Assembly: GCA_011037195.1 (NCBI GenBank)
Contig: JAAEAF010006542.1
Location: 1 to 64,000 of the forward strand
DNA length: 64,000 nucleotides
From: Triatoma infestans
Lineage: Eukaryota; Arthropoda; Insecta; Hemiptera; Reduviidae
Direction of reading: 5' to 3'
Positions within the stretch are counted from its first letter, which is position 1. The number at the start of each line of letters is the position of its first letter. The position numbers and the translations under genes were made by a program. The notes under the pieces were generated by a model, which saw nothing but the letters and a program-made list of their open reading frames with translations, was not told where the DNA came from and ran no database searches. Below, piece by piece: positions 10,801 to 23,044 of this stretch.

Positions 10801-13800
10801 GTAATTTTTTTAAACCTGGAATGCACAGATATAAAAAAGTAACACATTTATTTTTTGAAACATTTTCTCAGAATAAAATTGTTTTTAAGGAGTTGTGCGG
10901 AATCTTTGAAATAAATTTCAAACTTCACATTGACTTTTGTTTAATGTTACTGGCTATGGCTTACTGTGTAAGCACTTCAACTATTATCTGCAATGGGTAG
11001 GTAATATGAAAGATAATTTGCAAGAGAAATTATAAGAGAAAGTCTTGTGAATCTTTCACACAACCGTTTTTTTATTTTTGTTTTCATTAATCACTTTATA
11101 TCGACTATTATTGACCTTTATTGTAGTCTGAGAAAATCAGGTGTGAATAAGATGTATATATGTGCACATAAACAAGTTATATATATAAATAAGTTTAAAA
11201 TAAATTAGAGCCGCTTTTCAGGAAATCCCCCCCCCTCCCAAAATACAGGAAGCTATTGTGGAAAAAAATCATACTTTCAGTTAATTGTATTTTTGTCACA
11301 ACTTTATCGATAGCCTTGTCCATATGGTACTATCTATCGATAGTATTCAAAAACAGTTGATCATGTAACCTTCTCATTGTGCTGAATGGTTTGATGTATT
11401 GTTATTTTTCTGTTGTTATGATTAGTATTGTGTATCCAAGTTTTCAGTCTAGCCATAACTAGATTTTCTTCAAGTATATATAATTAGTGTATTAATAATT
11501 GTAAGTGTACTAATTGAGGTAAAAAGTGTAAGAAATGCTTGGTATGAAATTGTAGTCCATTTTTACCTGTTTGCACTGTAAGTAAAATTATTTCTTATTT
11601 TTTAGTTTGTATTTATTCTCTCTTCATTACTTGTTAAAAAGTTTATTCTTATCTGTTTATTACTTTCTCTTACTGTTGTAAGCGGAAGTATTGGTATTAT
11701 TGTGTAAAGTCCGAAAAATTGATTTTTAGAAATTGGTCACTACAACTCGTAGAAAGTTTGAAACTTGTTATTTCGTTTAGATACTAACTAGGAGATGCAT
11801 ATAGAATAGATTTTGATCAAAATAGGTCGATTCTGTCGTCTATATATAATAAATAATAATATGAAACTAGAGTGTTGCCATAATTATATTGTGGTTGCAC
11901 AAATTATAAACATTTTCAGTTATATGTGAAATTTGTAAGTGTGTAATACCCCTTTGTTAAAAACATAGTATAATAACAATAGCAAAGATAATTATTAAAT
12001 ACAAAACCCACTTAGGGAAAATAAACCATCAGATTTAATGTGTGAAATGTTTATTAATGGGTTAATAAGTAAGTTAATATTTCTAATGGCCAATTAATAG
12101 TTTCATCAAATAAAACAGGTTTATTATAGAAATCATTACACACATAGACAGTCTAATTCGAGTTACTAAAATAATTTTGCACACAGATAATAAATTATGA
12201 ATCCTGTTTTGATGAAAACACAACCCGTAAGATAAATTCTTGTCCGTTCCGTTAATACATGATTTAAACATTACCTGATTCAATTTCCATATCGATACTC
12301 GGTAAATTTCTTTATACTTATAAATCATAAAATAAATCGATAACTATTTAAATTTCAAGAATTAAGAAAGTCGTGTGTGTTTTTGTAAATGTGTGACGTG
12401 AATAGAAGCTTAATTTATCTAGTAGATTTTTATTTATGTTTTATTCTTCACAACATTTTATTCTAAGTATATTTGTTTTTTAATTGATTTCAAGAAAAAC
12501 TTTATTTTATTCTAGTAATTACTAGAAATAGACTTAACGTTCAGTGACATTATGGGCTCCAATGTTGTGTGTATCCATAGGAACCGAGAGAAAATGAACA
12601 TCGCTGCATTCTGTTGAGCAATCCAACAACTATCATATAACTCTAAAGTTTATACTCTAATAATTTTATTTCCAAATCATTTATTTATTTGAAAACTAAT
12701 TATATTGCAATTATTTATAATTCGCATAATTACAGAAAAATCCTTTCATTCTGATAAATCAAACGAAAGTAGGAATTGCAATGGTTTTTTTAGAAATTGC
12801 AATCAAGTCATTAAAAAAATTAAAACTTGATTCTTTAACTTCTCTAAAAACTGCAAAATTGTTCATATTATATTGGAAAACTATCAGATAACCTAAAGTT
12901 TCTCTATAATTGTAATAATACCTCTTTCCTGAAGTTGTTCTTCCGCTTATAAAAGAGGAAACTAATACAAGTTCTATAGAAAATCATCTTCAGATTCTCC
13001 AGGCAAGTATTGTATTTCATACAATAGATTTCTTGTGAGAAATATCTTTCATGTAAAAAAACAAACCATTATTTTCTTTTTCTCTCTTTTCTATTGTAAT
13101 TTATTTCACTAGAATTTCAATGCAAGTTTTTTTATTTTTATGTTATGACAGTTTCAAGAATGTTCATAGTTTGTGTATGTGTCGGTGAATATGGTTTTAA
13201 ATTTAATATGTTTAAACTTATACCTGGTATGTATATATACATCTGGTTTTCTATTGTGAAATACGTTGAAAGTAAATCCTTATATAGTTCTTATAAGTTA
13301 GCACAGGTAAAAACTAGACAGTTGTTAGAGTGAAATAAAGGATTGAACAGTATTGGTTGTATTTTTCCAATCCCCGGGGCTTTAGTAGTCTTTGAAAAGA
13401 GATCTTTGTGAAATGTTAGTCTGCATGCTTTATGATTCTTTATTTTTTTTATTATATTTTTTTTTAAGTATTGTTTGTAAAAAATGTGTTTTTAGTTGAG
13501 TCTCGCTGTTTAAACTTAAATAAACACTATTATAGTTTACAACAATAGCAGGAGGAATCGATGAATAAACATAGAAAGTAAAAAAAAAAAAAATTAAGTC
13601 TATTCAAGTTTTCTGGCAGTAATTTTTGTTATTTTCTCTCATTATTTTGAGGGCAACTATTCCGTTCATAGCAAATTTTCAAAGTGTTTCCAGTTTTTTT
13701 TTTGCCCTCCAGTTAGCCCGCCCGGGCCCTCGGGCTGTTGGACAAATGGTGGTGTTGACCCAGCATCATGAGGAAAAGTGGGGGCAGCTCGAGTTTAGTT

Positions 13801-14030
13801 AAGGAAATTTGATGGTGTAGCGAAGGCCAGAACTAAATGGCGATAAGAACCGGGGCTTGCTTATCACACGCCTCTTGGTTGTAAAAATCGTTGTTTGGCA
13901 AACCTTGGGCCTTACATGGGCTTTGTTGCGTCAAAGGTTTATAAAATGTTTTGCAAGTAAAACGAAGGTTGGCAAAAATTAAAACCTGCTTAAACTTCAA
14001 AATAGTAATTTTGTATTTTTACTATCCTCT
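10801..14030. other. Long gene-free spacer
   Basis: No reading frame resembles protein. A small Rep-1 piece lies at about 11040-11290 (AATCTTTCACACAACCG; GGAAATCCCCCCCCCTCCCA). A G+C-richer patch at about 13700-13920 (AGTTAGCCCGCCCGGGCCCT) may be a decayed SINE or other mobile element but has no second copy here. The rest is AT-rich sequence with short homopolymers. Confidence 0.4.
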
Positions 14031-15900
14031 TAATCTAAAAAAAGTACCACTTCAAGAAGCTTAGCTAGAATTCTAAATTTCAAGTAAATCAGCTAACCAG
14101 AATTACGATTTTATAGAATAGATTTTTTTGTGTGGGGGGGAGATAAATCTAAGATTTTTATGTAATTCTGCAAAATTTTGGGATAGTTTTGTGGAATTTC
14201 AGATATTCTATGAGATTCTTTCAATATTATCGGGCTCTTTTCCTGGACTACACTGTCTGGTTATAGGTATCTCTTGTCCCATCTACTAACTTTACTCATT
14301 ACAATTTGTAAAGTGTAAAGAAAATTTGTCATTTAATGCAACATAATTGTATTGACAGCAGTAGTAAGAGGAAGTCCGTGTATGTCGCATCAGTATTTTT
14401 GTGTTTGTTTGTTTTACTTTCTCTAATTTTACTTAAAAAAAACAAAACAAAAAACATATTTTGTCAGACCAAATAAATGACAATAATAATAATAATAATA
14501 ACTCGCGTTCCTAGTGTTGGGGGGAACATTGTTTCCATTCGCTAATTATAGTCTGTTAGATTAATTATCATCTTTTTACTTTGTATTCTTCACTGTATTT
14601 TACTATTTATTAACATTGCAGTCCGATTCCCAGTATAAATTCTCACAATACTAAGTACATACTCGTACATACGTTATAAACAATTTATGTTTTTGTTTTA
14701 AGTTGTTTTGAAATAAAAAATTTTTGCTGTTGTTTTGATTTACTAAAGCAATAAATGCTATTTTTTTTATGGACATATAAATGTATAATAATAATAATAA
14801 TAATAATAATACTGATAATACTGGAAGTGTGTCCAGTATCCAAACAAAAATGTTAGTATTATTTTCAAGTATATTATATTTGTAGATAACAGGCGAACAT
14901 GTATATGTATGTATTGTTGTTTTTATTTGTGTTGTTGTTAGTACGTGATTCTGAGAAAGTGTTCATTTCGTATCCAACTTTATAGCAGCGCTAGTCTATT
15001 ACTTTGTTATTACTATTATATGGGTATACTTTGCCAGGTCTTTTTCACTTATATAACCTTATGCAATGTAAACAATCGTGGCCCTCCCCCTCCAATTCTT
15101 TTTATAATGCCCACAGATTTTTCTGTTTGTTTTTTATATTTCTTTCAATTTATACAATTATTATTAAATTAAACTAGTGTAAATAATAATATTTTTATAG
15201 AAAGATTTTCCTATGATAGATTGATTTTCCATTTTGTGATCAATTATCGATCAATGAAATAATATACCTCAATTTTATTGTCTCTTACTACTGGTACTTA
15301 AATGGAATACGAATTTTGAGCTTCCCGCTTTTTTAGTTCACTCGCGCGCACACACATACGATTTTAATGATTTTTTTCCCTCCTGTTTTTGCACGATTTT
15401 ATAAGAAATTGGGTGATGATATAGATAGTGCGCTCCCTACCAACCCTAATGATATCTACTGATAAAAAATATGTTTTATTAAAAAAAAAAAAAAAAACTC
15501 TTAAAAGTAATCCTTTTATGAGGGGGCTCTGCTCTCCGTACCTCCGTGGACTCCCACCCCCCAAAAAAATACTTAGCCGGCCGAACTAGCAAATAAGTGG
15601 ATCACTATTCTATTTTTGCGCGTTTATTGTCAATGTAGGATGATTATAAATAAAATTTAAATTGTGTTAAGTAAATTTTTTGGAAACAATAGTTTTAATT
15701 TTTGTAGTAAAGTGCATCTATACCATGAATCATGACAGGAAAATGCCTATTATAGCAGAATCATGACGGAGAGCGTACACTATACCAATACCGAAAATTG
15801 TTCCAAAGTTCTTATACTATTTAGACACATAAATGCTTATCACTTGTATTTGAAGCATTTTTCTGAGGAAATGGTAACATTGATAAGCTTTCCTATAAAG
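14031..15900. other. Gene-free spacer with Rep-1 scraps and (AAT)n microsatellites
   Basis: Reversed Rep-1 sequence is visible at about 14045-14130 (CTAGAATTCTAAATTTCAAG, CAGCTAACCAGAATTACGAT) and a terminal piece with the CA run at about 15290-15360. AAT repeats lie at about 14480-14505 and 14785-14812. No coding sequence recognised. Confidence 0.45.
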
Positions 15901-16553
15901 CAGTGGTTCCCAACCTGTGGTACGCGTATTCCTGGGGGAATGCAAAAATTATATGATAGTGGCGATAGTGCAAAAAAAAAAAAAGGGTTTCTTTTATACC
16001 CGTTCACTTACGGACAGTTATATTTCAATATTAACGGTATATTAACAACAAATTTTATTCATAAAAATAATTTTTTGAATATAATTAATAAGGAAATCAA
16101 TTTATTGTTACATTAAAAGTCTAATTATATCTAATCTTCATTTGAATGAAGGTGATTCTAAAAAAACTAGGATCCATGGATGCTACAACCTCCAGGATTA
16201 CATTAAAATTATTAAGAGTCACATTAGAGACCATTTGTTTGCATACAAGATTAATAATTGTTATTTTAAAGTTGATGAATAATTATTATACATTCATTAA
16301 AAGTTAATGGGGGTAACATTTTTTTTAAATATTACTTTCTATTTGTGAAAAAAAACAAAAACGAAACTGAAATAAATTGTAAAATAGAAAATAAATGCCC
16401 ATTAATGTTATTCGATTTATTTGATTCATTTAAATTATGTAGTTAATCTTAATTTTTTAAGGGTTAAGTGGGGAGAATGAAGGTGGGGTACTCATTAATG
16501 GAAAGTCTAATTAAGGGGTAGGGGGAGAAAAAGAAGGTTGGGAAATGCTGTTG
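15901..16553. mobile_element. Probable hAT-type MITE
   Basis: The left end CAGTGGTTCCCAACCTGTGG is the terminal motif common to many hAT elements of animals. The right end, ...AAGGTTGGGAAATGCTGTTG, reads on the opposite strand as CAACAGCATTTCCCAACCTT, so the TTCCCAACCT core is inverted. Flanking octamers CTATAAAG and CTCTAAAT agree at six of eight positions, compatible with an aged 8-bp target duplication. The 650-bp interior is AT-rich and has no transposase, so the copy is non-autonomous. Confidence 0.6.
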
Positions 16554-18135
16554 CTCTAAATCTGCCACTTTAGTATTATAATGTATTGTTTTAGTAACTC
16601 TGTAATATTAAGGTCCATTAGGTGAGCATTAATTGGATACCATATTTGAAGAAAATTGGTCAACCGAACGGTGGTGCTGCGTCTTTACTGAATATACTTT
16701 TTTAGAGTTTTCTTTGAACAGCCAGATTTTCTTAAAACATGAAATGCTAACGGCACTAATTCGAACGAATCACTTTTATTAAAAAAAAAAAAAATCCGTA
16801 ATAATTGGTTTCAGCGTATTTTGGAGGGGGGGAGGGGGGACTGCGACGTTATTTCAGTGAATATTATTGGCACATCACCTCTATATTTATGTTGGGGAGA
16901 AATTAATAAAATTTCAAATTAAAACGAAATTGTCTTCTTTTTTTTCTTTTTTTTTAATAAAATTGTATCAAGGAAGTCGTGTGTATTTTTTTAATAAATT
17001 ATCAAAAAGGATGAGATATGTGCAATTGTAAATATGTTAACGTCAATATGAGTAATAGTCCTTTACATGGTTAATTTCCTTGTGAACTTCCTTGGTAATG
17101 AAGTAGTTGCCAAAATAGCATGTTTTAATATTTTTACATAGTAGTCGATGAATATTTACACAGAAAAATTTACAGCCTTAAAGAATTAGCGGAGGAACAT
17201 AAGCACTGAGAGGAAGTAATTAGTTGCTGTAGTGGATGAAGTAGAGTTCATTGGATGTAGTTTTCATTTTTCCAATCGGATAAACAATCGATCTATATAC
17301 AAAACATTAATACAACCGGATTAGATTTGACATATCGCTAAGGGATACGGTCCAGTGGGCAGCCCACTGTGGTGGTGGGGGTATTCGTTCAATTTCACGC
17401 TCATTTAACGACAGCCTCTTTTCGGCGACGTTTTAAAGACTAAAAGCAAGCGACCGGGATGAAAAGATAATAGGTCCAACGGTTTTTTGTTTTTGTTTTT
17501 TTTTTGTAAGGGGTAGCTTTGTATCCGACAGCCACTGAAAGGGGGACAAATTTTATATAAAAATAAAAGTTAAATGGAATAAGAAAACGGCCGATCAGTG
17601 CTTGCAGAATTTTTTATTTATGTATGAAACACTCACACAACTTCCTCCTAATGCATTTTTCAGAATTTCTGATATTACAAATTTTTCTTAAAAAATGGAA
17701 TAATCTTTAGTTGATTTCGGCTGAACCGAATGTGCGCCTTTATTGATAGTTTTTTTTCCATTTTTTTTTGCGCGATTTTCTTGAAAACAGCTCCTACAAT
17801 TTTTTTTTGAAACTTCGCACACTATCTACATACACATAAATAGTTCTCACTTTTTGTAGTATTTTCCCGGTAATCTGGGGGGGAGAGGTTTCCTGGAGGA
17901 ACAGCAACGTTAGGCTTTCCTCTAAAATACCGCTTCAGTATAATTTATGGTTCTCCAACCTATATAATATTAATAATAAATTTGATGCATTGCTAGATAC
18001 ATACTAAATTCGAAGAAACTTTGTTTAGTGTCTAACAGAATTATGATTTTTAGTTTTTTTTTTAGCACTTTCTCGAAAATGTATTGATTTCCTTTAAACT
18101 TGACATGCTAACTTTACAGATATTAACCTATAATT
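16554..18135. repeat. Spacer with scattered Rep-1 pieces
   Basis: Rep-1 landmarks are visible at about 16640-16700 (ATTGGTCAACCGAACG), 17620-17700 (start module TATGAAACACTCACACAACT then TCCTCCTAATGC) and 17770-18130 (reversed module with GATTTTCTTGAAAACAGCTC, ATTTTCCCGGTAATCTGGGG and CTAGATACATACTAAATTCG). The stretch between 16860 and 17610 holds nothing I recognise. Confidence 0.45.
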
Positions 18136-18364
18136 CCGGAAACATTTGCCGGAAAAAATAATTTTAAATAGTTCCGCGGATTTGTGTGTCGCTGAATTAC
18201 AAATATATTTGGTTTGTACTAATGTTGGAAAGTTGGCGATGTCTATCGGACCGCATAACAATCACACTTCTTCTAACTGCTTCGGTATATACTTGCCCTT
18301 CACATTTCTACATTTAATGTTAGGACACAAATTCAAAATTGATGTGTAAAGAAAATTTGACATT

Positions 18365-18497
18365 TTATACATAATTGTATTGTTCAATATGTGGATGGGT
18401 CCGCAGTGTTGGATAACATCTGGTATTTTATCTGTCATAGCATCCATATTTATTTTGTTCCTGACCGGTTTCGGATTTTCATACATCGTCCGAGTTA
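18365..18497 (-). repeat. Hammerhead-like repeat, subfamily 1, degraded copy
   Basis: On the - strand: GACGATGTATGAAAATCCGA then AACCGGTCAGGAACAAAATA, followed by GATAAAATACCAGATGTTAT and CCAACACTGCG. The same layout occurs on the - strand at 25540-25660 and on the + strand at 26405-26500. Here the leading CT of the CTGACGA core has decayed. LINE-B sequence starts directly beside it. Confidence 0.5.
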
Positions 18498-18504
18498 ATC
18501 TAGC

Positions 18505-19020
18505 TATCTCCGAGCCCTTCTGCGGGTTGCCCAGGAGCCTCATTCACACTTCTATCAAGGAATGGATAGAAGTCCAGCGTCTGCGATGGTGGGAAAGTAC
18601 GCCAGGGCAGAGGCAGGATAGACTCTTCATTAAGAAGAGACATTTGCCTTAATTTACGAAGGACCTATTGAGCCATAGCCGAAGGGATGTTATGCCTTAT
18701 AGTGGGTCTACTAACTGGGCATTGCAGGCTGAATAGACACATGCATCATTTACTACTTGCAGATAACGCATTATGCCGTTTCTGCAGGACCGAGGAGGAA
18801 ACCCCGGTGCACATCCTTTGTGAGTGTGCCGACTGGCGAGAACAAGGTTTCTTCAACTGGGGACTAGTAATCCCGAAGCCACGAGCTTCATGACGGAGCT
18901 TTTTTCAGCTTTGCTAGGCGTGATTAAGAGAGCAAAGCTGAAGGAGGTGTTATAAACCCAGGGGATCCACAATAGACCTCTCAATGAAGGTCGCGTGGCC
19001 CTCCACAATCTAATCTAAAT
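18505..19020 (+). mobile_element. LINE-B fragment (end of ORF2 and 3' region)
   Basis: The encoded fragments SEPFCGLPRSLIHTSIKEWI and RLRWWESTPGQRQ, then after a frameshift [15 protein letters not shown] and CRFCRTEEETPVHILCECAD, match the C-terminal part of LINE-B at 45915-46400 (- strand). This is the post-RNase H zinc-knuckle-like region. The 3' end has GGGGATCCACAATAGACCTC, also shared. It is 5'-truncated and carries stops and frameshifts. Confidence 0.75.
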
Positions 19021-19079
19021 CTAGCCATTTCGTGCAGAGAGTTCACTTCATATGTAGTGTTTCCGTTTCACTCGACACT

Positions 19080-19200
19080 TGGAAGTGTTTTTGAGAAAAA
19101 TCCATAAAACTCAAAATTCCTGCGCACTCAAAAAACTGGTCGCACTTTCAGTTAACCGATTTTCTTCAAATTTTGGAATTCTGCCAATAAGTCTGTTTAT
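19080..19200 (+). repeat. Rep-1 fragment interrupted by the DD41D element
   Basis: The segment contains CGCACTTTCAGTTAACCGAT and TTTCTTCAAATTTTGGAATT, a core Rep-1 module. The transposon at 19209-20090 follows, and Rep-1-like sequence resumes at about 20100 (AGAATAAAGTGCCACTTTAA), so the transposon probably jumped into a Rep-1 copy. Confidence 0.5.
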
Positions 19201-19208
19201 TAATATTA

Positions 19209-20090
19209 CAGGGTCCTGCAGAAACAATGAACAGGTTTCAAGTTGAAAATTATTGTAATTACCAGCACTTAGCAATGTGTATCACTACATCACCTTAAAT
19301 ACAGTTCTTGGAAAGTAAGAAACATCAGTCATTTTTGAATACAACATGTTTTACGTGAGCACCGTCAGTCACTCTGAATGCATTGCTGTATGCGGCAGCG
19401 GAAGCTTTCTGCATACTCTGTTTATTTCTTCTCGGATGAGCTCCTTTAGTTCTTTCAAATTTGTAAGCCTTTCTTCGTAGACTTTCTCCTTAAGATAACC
19501 CCAAAGAATGTAGTCAGGCGCCGTGAGGTCTGGTGAACGAGGTGGCCACGACACTTCTCCGAAGCGAGAAATTAGACGTCCAGGAAACAAATTCCGCAGA
19601 ACTCCCATGCTAATGCTTGCAGTGTGCGCAGTGGCACCATCTTGTTGATACCATACATCTCCCCCGTTTGCAAATTCACGCAAATTTGACACAAGAAAAG
19701 TTGGAATCTTGCAACATTTTCCGGTGTTCATACCGAATGGGGTCGTCCTGGATGTGATTTGTTTTTCATATCGCCTTGTTCACGCCATTGTTTCACCCAA
19801 CGTTGAATTGCGAGATGAGAAGGGGCATCAGGTCGATTTAACTCCCGCCGAAATACCCGTTGAGTTTCTGTTATTGAACGAAGTCTAATAAACCATTCTA
19901 CGGCACAAATACGCTCCCTTACAGTCCAGTGCTCCATGGCTAACTGGGAATCAAAACAAAACAAATGAATGATTTGGCGACCAAATCTCCAAGGCCAACT
20001 TTACAGGCTGCCACACATACGCAACGAAAAAGTGCGGGATATTTTCAACAACTGAAAATTAAAACCTGTTCATTGTTTCTGCGGACAGTG
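19209..20090 (-). mobile_element. Tc1/mariner-superfamily element, DD41D-like, internally deleted
   Basis: The ends are inverted repeats: CAGGGTCCTGCAGAAACAAT on the left and CACTGTCCGCAGAAACAATG read from the right. Both are flanked by TA, the target of this superfamily. On the - strand, 19964-19728 encodes an N-terminal helix-turn-helix domain (WTVRERICAVEWF, QRWVKQWREQG) like the DUF4817 domain of insect transposases. 19731-19369 encodes the catalytic end (VWYQQDGATAHTA; WPPRSPDLTAPDYILWGYLK). From the Asp of QQDG to the Asp of APDY there are 41 residues, the DD41D spacing I associate with rosa-type elements. The part with the first catalytic Asp is missing at the junction near 19730, so the copy cannot transpose itself. 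Confidence 0.8.
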
Positions 20091-20099
20091 TATATAGAT

Positions 20100-20445
20100 G
20101 TCAGAATAAAGTGCCACTTTAAATGAAAGCAAAACGCTACTGCCCCCCCCCCCTCCGAGAACCACAGAAAAAACAATTTTCCCGTGTAAATGTTTCACTT
20201 AGAATGATGGGTAATTAGATGTATAGATTAGTATACGAAGTTCAAAGAAAATCGTTGGAGCTGTTTTTGACAAGATCGGAAAAAACTGATGAAAAAACAA
20301 AGCCATTCAATAAAGTCGTTGGACTTGCGGTTGATGGTTTACATATAGGACCATTCTCTAAAAACAATTTTATTGTAATTCAGAGGACCTCAAAACATTA
20401 TTTCCGGTGAAAACTGATTATTTCCTCTCGCACAGTAAAAGAAAA
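20100..20445 (+). repeat. Rep-1 partial copy
   Basis: Family landmarks run in order: GTGCCACTTTAAATGAAAGC, CCCCCCCTCC, TTTCCCGTGTAAATGTTTCA, GTTCAAAGAAAATCGTTGGA, GTCGTTGGACTTGCGGTTGA, CAGAGGACCTCAAAACATTA, TTTCCGGTGAAAACTGAT, and an end with AGTAAAAGAAAAGTAA. It probably continues the copy interrupted by the DD41D element. Confidence 0.6.
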
Positions 20446-21239
20446 GTAACTAGTAGTGAAATGGGGCAAGTGTATAAATAGATAAATTGTGAGATTCATT
20501 TAAGTTATACTACGTTAAAACTAGAACCATTTGTCTGTCTTGTCTCTTGAATGACTTTCGCAATGAAATTTTAAGACGGCACCTCTATACTGTTCAATCT
20601 TACTTAACTAGAAGCAGTTAAAAGTGGAACTCAGTTTACAAGTCACAAGTTCTTGTTTTCAAGTAACAAGTGAATTGAAGTTTTATTAAAATAGACATAT
20701 AAAAACTTTATTTATTTATTTATTTATTTATAAAGATGAGATCATTTTTTGGTGGGAGATATCACACATATTAACAGTGGTGGGAGGGAGTTATTATAGT
20801 TGATAATGAGTTGTTAAGGAGAGTTGGTCTGTTGTTTTAAAGAGAAGTGCACTAATGTTACTTGTAAAAGAGTTTAAAATGAGGTTGATGTAGTGCTGCG
20901 CGCTCTGTAGTTAATTTGTAAGTTCTAAGTGAAAGAAGTGTTTTGCATTAGTAATTATGTATCTGTTGTACAGAGATCTTACAACTCCGGCTGTTAGTGT
21001 TCTTATATGAACAAAGTGAACTATTCTGTGTTAGTAGATATGACGTTGGACTGGTGGACTTTTATAAAACTTGTCATTAACAAATATTAACTAATTCTGC
21101 TGTTATTTTAGGTTTTTTTTTTAAAAAAAAAAAAATCTAATCATACATTCTCCCATCCGGTTTTGCAGTTGTCCTATTTCTTGCATTCTAATTTATCTAG
21201 CTTTTACGAAGTAGAAACTTCACGAAATCAGGAAATGCT
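20446..21239. other. No gene; (TTTA)n at about 20708-20733
   Basis: AT-rich spacer with a tetranucleotide run and a poly-T/poly-A junction near 21112-21134. No protein-like frame or RNA gene is seen. Confidence 0.4.
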
Positions 21240-21640
21240 TAAATCAGGTAATATTGAACATACAAAATGATCTATCTTCATTATACTATTTTGCGATCTG
21301 GTCTGGCGTTCCTCAAGGTTCTAACCTGAGTCCTGTTCTGTTCACCACTTACATTAATCCTCTTCGGAAACTTTTTCATATCAGCCTAGCGTTGTACACG
21401 GATGATATTGCTTTGTGGAGAATTGACACCATACTAACCGACTTACAATTGCAATAGACAACCTGATAAATTACTGAGTGGAAAGTAAAACTAAACCCTG
21501 GCAAAACTAACGCTACTAAACGTTTACTACACCTAGGGACCCACGTTTCAACAGACAAATTAAATACCACAATACTTTTTGATTCCTTGGACTAACAACA
21601 TCCAAATATCTCAGACTCCTCTAGACAACAAATTTCTCAT
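21240..21640 (+). pseudogene. LINE-D reverse transcriptase fragment
   Basis: The reading frame at 21290-21457 gives SGVPQGSNLSPVLFTTYINP followed by LALYTDDIALW. SGVPQGS-LSP-LF and the Y-DD catalytic box (here YTDD) are signatures of non-LTR reverse transcriptases, probably of the Jockey group. The fragment ends in stops and no RNase H or tail is attached. It is distinct in sequence from LINE-B and LINE-C. Confidence 0.7.
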
Positions 21641-21647
21641 TTTTGTA

Positions 21648-21860
21648 TTGGTATAATGGTTATGAGCTTGGGCTTGTAACTGGGAGGTCCCCAGTTCGAG
21701 TCCCGCGTATAACCGCTAAATTTTATATTCGTATAAAAAATGTTAACGTCGTAAAATGTAGCTGCTTCCACCTCCGTCCACGACAACTAATTAGGGGAGT
21801 TAGACGTTAAGCCCGCCTGAAAAAATGGGGTCTCCAACGTGTTAGTTAAATCAAAACGTA
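21648..21860 (+). mobile_element. SINE-2, tRNA-derived
   Basis: The head TATTGGTATAATGGTTATGA resembles an A box and CCCAGTTCGAGTCCCGCG a B box, about 45 bases apart as in a tRNA. The anticodon stem (around CTTGTAACT) and the acceptor stem do not pair, so it is a tRNA-derived SINE head and not a functional tRNA gene. A body of about 140 bp follows (GTAGCTGCTTCCACCTCCGT, GGAGTTAGACGTTAAGCCCG). Confidence 0.55.
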
Positions 21861-21884
21861 ATTTTTAATTCATCTTCAATCTAA

Positions 21885-22412
21885 AAATAATCACACAACT
21901 TTCTCTTACTGCTATTAATACCATTATATATTAAATGAGAAATTTTCTCGAAACTTCAAAGATTACTCAATTATTCTAATAGAAGTATAGAGAGGTAGTG
22001 AGGATAAGTACGTTAATAGGAGTGATTAGATTGCAATCAAGAAGAGAGAGACCCAATAATATTGCACCAACGCCACATAACATTTGATACTGAGCCACAA
22101 ATTCCGCAACTCTACGAAAAAAATTTTTTTTTCGTATTTTTTCAGAAAAATGTTACAATTAAAAGTGTCAGTTTTATATCTATGCGTTGAAGTAGGTTTT
22201 ATAGCACTTCCGGTTGATGGATTTTGCCCTTCTTTGTAAGATAATTGTAGTATCAAAACGGAAATACCAAGTTTTTAGCTTCTTGTGATTTTTGTTCGTT
22301 TATTTACATATTTGGTTCACAGTCACACAAGAACCATTCGGTGAAAACTCATGTTTCGCAAAAATTTGACTCGATTGCAAGGAGTAAAAGAAGAAAGTAA
22401 AAAAAAAAAAAA
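21885..22412 (+). repeat. Rep-1 copy with both ends
   Basis: Starts with ATCACACAACTTTCTCTTAC and ends with GCAAGGAGTAAAAGAAGAAAGTAAAA. An exact ACTTCCGGT lies at 22206-22214 and the end module has TGAAAACTCATGTTTCG. At about 530 bp it is a deleted version of the 1-kb element. Confidence 0.6.
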
Positions 22413-23040
22413 TCATGTCTATAGTTTTAATAATTTTGTTCTAGAATCTCCCATTCTTCTCTACTTTTATATTATATTACTGTTTAGGAAAACATACGAT
22501 CACGTATATTAAACAAGCTGTTGTTGTGAATTATAAATTATTCAAATATATATATAGCATTGTACGGTTTTTTATTTCACCATATAAATAAAGCGGAAAT
22601 CTCTGTTGGCCATGTGTTATGTAACATTATCTCATCAGTTATTTTTTAAACAGCGCACACCGTTGTGTTTTTTTAACTATTATTTTGCTTTATTTGTTTA
22701 TTTATTTATTTTTTTTTTCGTTTTAATTGTGAATTTCCGTAATTCATTCTAATTATACAGTCTACTTATCTGATTGGTCTCCACAATAAAATAAAATAAA
22801 GGGTACACATAGAGATCGCGATTTGAATAGTAAATGAAATGTTTAACCATACACAGCCGACTGTGTATTCACTTTAGTACGAGGTAAACTCTATAAACAT
22901 GAACTCGCTACAAACCCGTCAAGTTATTCTACTAAAATGTCAGTATTTATTTAATTTATATTTTTTTATTTTTATGTGATTTTTGTTACATCATAAACAA
23001 ATTATTTACTTATTTTGCTTAAAAACTATGTAGAAAAGGA
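22413..23040. other. No gene recognised
   Basis: AT-rich spacer without coding potential or recognisable repeat. Confidence 0.4.
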
Positions 23041-23044
23041 AATA

